From the NCBI GenBank assembly GCA_003427395.1, contig BFEA01001127.1, positions 9,562 to 61,078 of the forward strand: DNA of 51,517 nucleotides. The letters are read 5' to 3'. The notes below the pieces were generated by a model. That model worked only from the letters and a program-made list of their open reading frames with translations. It did no database searches and had not been told where the DNA came from. Made by a program: the position numbers and the translations under genes. Each line of letters begins with the position of its first letter. The stretch's first letter is position 1. This document shows positions 50,320 to 51,517 of the stretch, piece after piece. The DNA is from Chara braunii (Eukaryota > Streptophyta > Charophyceae > Charales > Characeae).

Positions 50320-51260
50320 GATTGGCCGCGCCCAAACTGCTCCATCCTGATGGCCGGCTCCAAAAGGAGCTAGAAGCAGCAGCCCCTCTATTTGAAGGGC
50401 GGCGCCCAGTAGGCCGACCCTCCAGCCTGTGGCCCCGCAGGCATTTCCCGCTCCAGCCCTTAGCTTGGCTGGATTTGTCGGCCTTGGCCGGCCATTGAAT
50501 TGGCCGCTTGTGCTAGGCTCGGCAATGTCCAACCTAGCTGGGTGGACCACCTGGCCCCTAAACCGTCGATGTGGTTATGGACCCTGAACAAAGTCAAACC
50601 CCACGTCCCAAAAAAAAAATAAAAAATTTAGGCCTCCTATTCCTCCCACGCCGCGGCTCCATACTCGGCGCGGTTGTTCCTTAGCAGCTGCGTGACATCA
50701 TTTTAAGTAAAACAAGTGGACCGGCCGCAGCGACGCTGCGTCGTGCGCGCGTAGCATCCGGCAACCAAGAGATTAAGAGGTACTCGGGACTTCGATCAAA
50801 TGCTCTTTATTCAGCGGACAGTGTCTCAACCGCAATTTGCTCATTTATTTATTACTTCAGATTGACGAAATCTATAAGACGCAAAAAAAAAAAAAAAAAA
50901 CACAAATTTTGTTTCCATACGTTTTTTAGAAGTTTGCAGAGTCATGGACAGACAGAATTTCACACCCGAAAACAAAAGATGCAGAAGAGGCAGGCAGGTG
51001 AACTGTGAGAGGGTGGGTCGGGTAGGGAAGAGGTGTCATGGCAGGCCTGGATATTTCTTTTTACTTGCCAATCAGCAGAAACCACGGCGACTCACTGATT
51101 GCGAGCTTGTTTGTTAGGAAGCAGAAGAGGCACATGCGTGAATTGCGAGAGGGCGGGGCGGGTAGGGAAAAGATCCCACGCCAGGGCTGAATATTTCGTT
51201 TCACTTGCTAATGAGTAGAAACCACAGCGACTGCTGTTGATGTCAGCAACGACACGGGAG
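50320..51260. other. Spacer with a ~130-bp direct duplication
   Basis: GCAGAAGAGGCA(G/C)..TGAA(C/T)TGCGAGAGGG(C/T)GGG(T/G)CGGGTAGGGAA occurs at about 50981 and 51121. Each copy is followed by GGATATTTC-like and CAGAAACCAC(G/A)GCGACT. No gene supported. Confidence 0.55.
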
Positions 51261-51267
51261 CTAGTTG

Positions 51268-51442
51268 CTCTCTCTCTTTTTCTCTTTCTCCCTCTCTCTA
51301 TCTCTTTCTCTCTCTTTCTCTGTGTGTGCGTGTGTGTGTGTGTGGACGCACCATGCATGTCTTTGTTTGTTTGTGTGCGTAGTCTTGTCTCGACCTGTCA
51401 TTGTTAGTCTGTCGTTGCTCATGGAGTTTCTTTGTCTTTCTT

Positions 51443-51516
<74 letters not shown>

Positions 51517-51517
51517 T
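51268..51517. repeat. CT/TTTC-rich and (CT)n microsatellite tract
   Basis: CT-rich from 51268, a GT stretch at 51321-51342, then nearly uninterrupted (CT)n from about 51446 to the window end. Confidence 0.95.

Overview
This window looks like repeat-dominated nuclear DNA from a streptophyte (green-plant lineage). A charophycean alga such as Chara is my best guess, but that is an inference from style, not proof. The supporting signs are plant-type retroelements primed by initiator-methionine tRNA, a chromodomain-bearing Ty3/gypsy element, a fragment of a plant-type mitochondrial atp1 gene, eukaryotic 18S rRNA and U6 snRNA relics, abundant (ATT)n/(CT)n/(CA)n microsatellites, N gaps and scattered ambiguity codes. 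No bacterial-style operon is present. A short-read draft assembly is indicated by an untrimmed Nextera mate-pair junction adapter at 13616-13653.

Layout. 1-262: truncated, mutated 18S rRNA 3' end. 290-4200: shuffled LTR-like repeat fragments, many ending in (ATT)n. 4447-4659: a run of six hairpins, followed by copy A (5170-5580) of a three-copy dispersed repeat. 6361-11400: one decayed LINE (zinc-knuckle ORF1, endonuclease, reverse transcriptase). 11440-13300: degenerate repeats and low-quality sequence. 13311-13653: gap, false duplication and adapter. 14202-16713: a long broken ORF for a disordered protein on the minus strand. 16965-20270: tRNA-like modules, an atp1 fragment, palindromes and poly-C. 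20990-26240: tandem repeats and copy B. 27328-27673: two inverted U6 copies. 28102-29487: the one intact-looking protein gene, a 461-residue putative membrane-anchored protein of unknown function on the minus strand.

30284-42714: the centrepiece is a nested retrotransposon pair. A plus-strand LTR element (LTRs 30284-31304 and 41740-42714) carries only a coiled-coil, gag-like coding region. A complete but dead minus-strand Ty3/gypsy chromovirus (32229-40909) sits inside it. Removing the inner element and one target-site copy rejoins the host reading frame exactly. By eye the LTR pairs differ by about 4% (inner) and about 6% (outer), which agrees with the nesting order.

42715-51517: another LTR end with a primer-binding site (43805-44172), copy C of the dispersed repeat (minus), a ~39-bp tandem array (47221-47880), a dense array of unrelated-sequence hairpins (48324-49572), three tRNA-like SINE heads, a U6 fragment, and CT-rich sequence at the right edge. 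The genes do not form a pathway. Almost everything here is mobile-element debris, and the coding content worth following is the 461-residue protein, the coiled-coil element and the broken disordered ORF.
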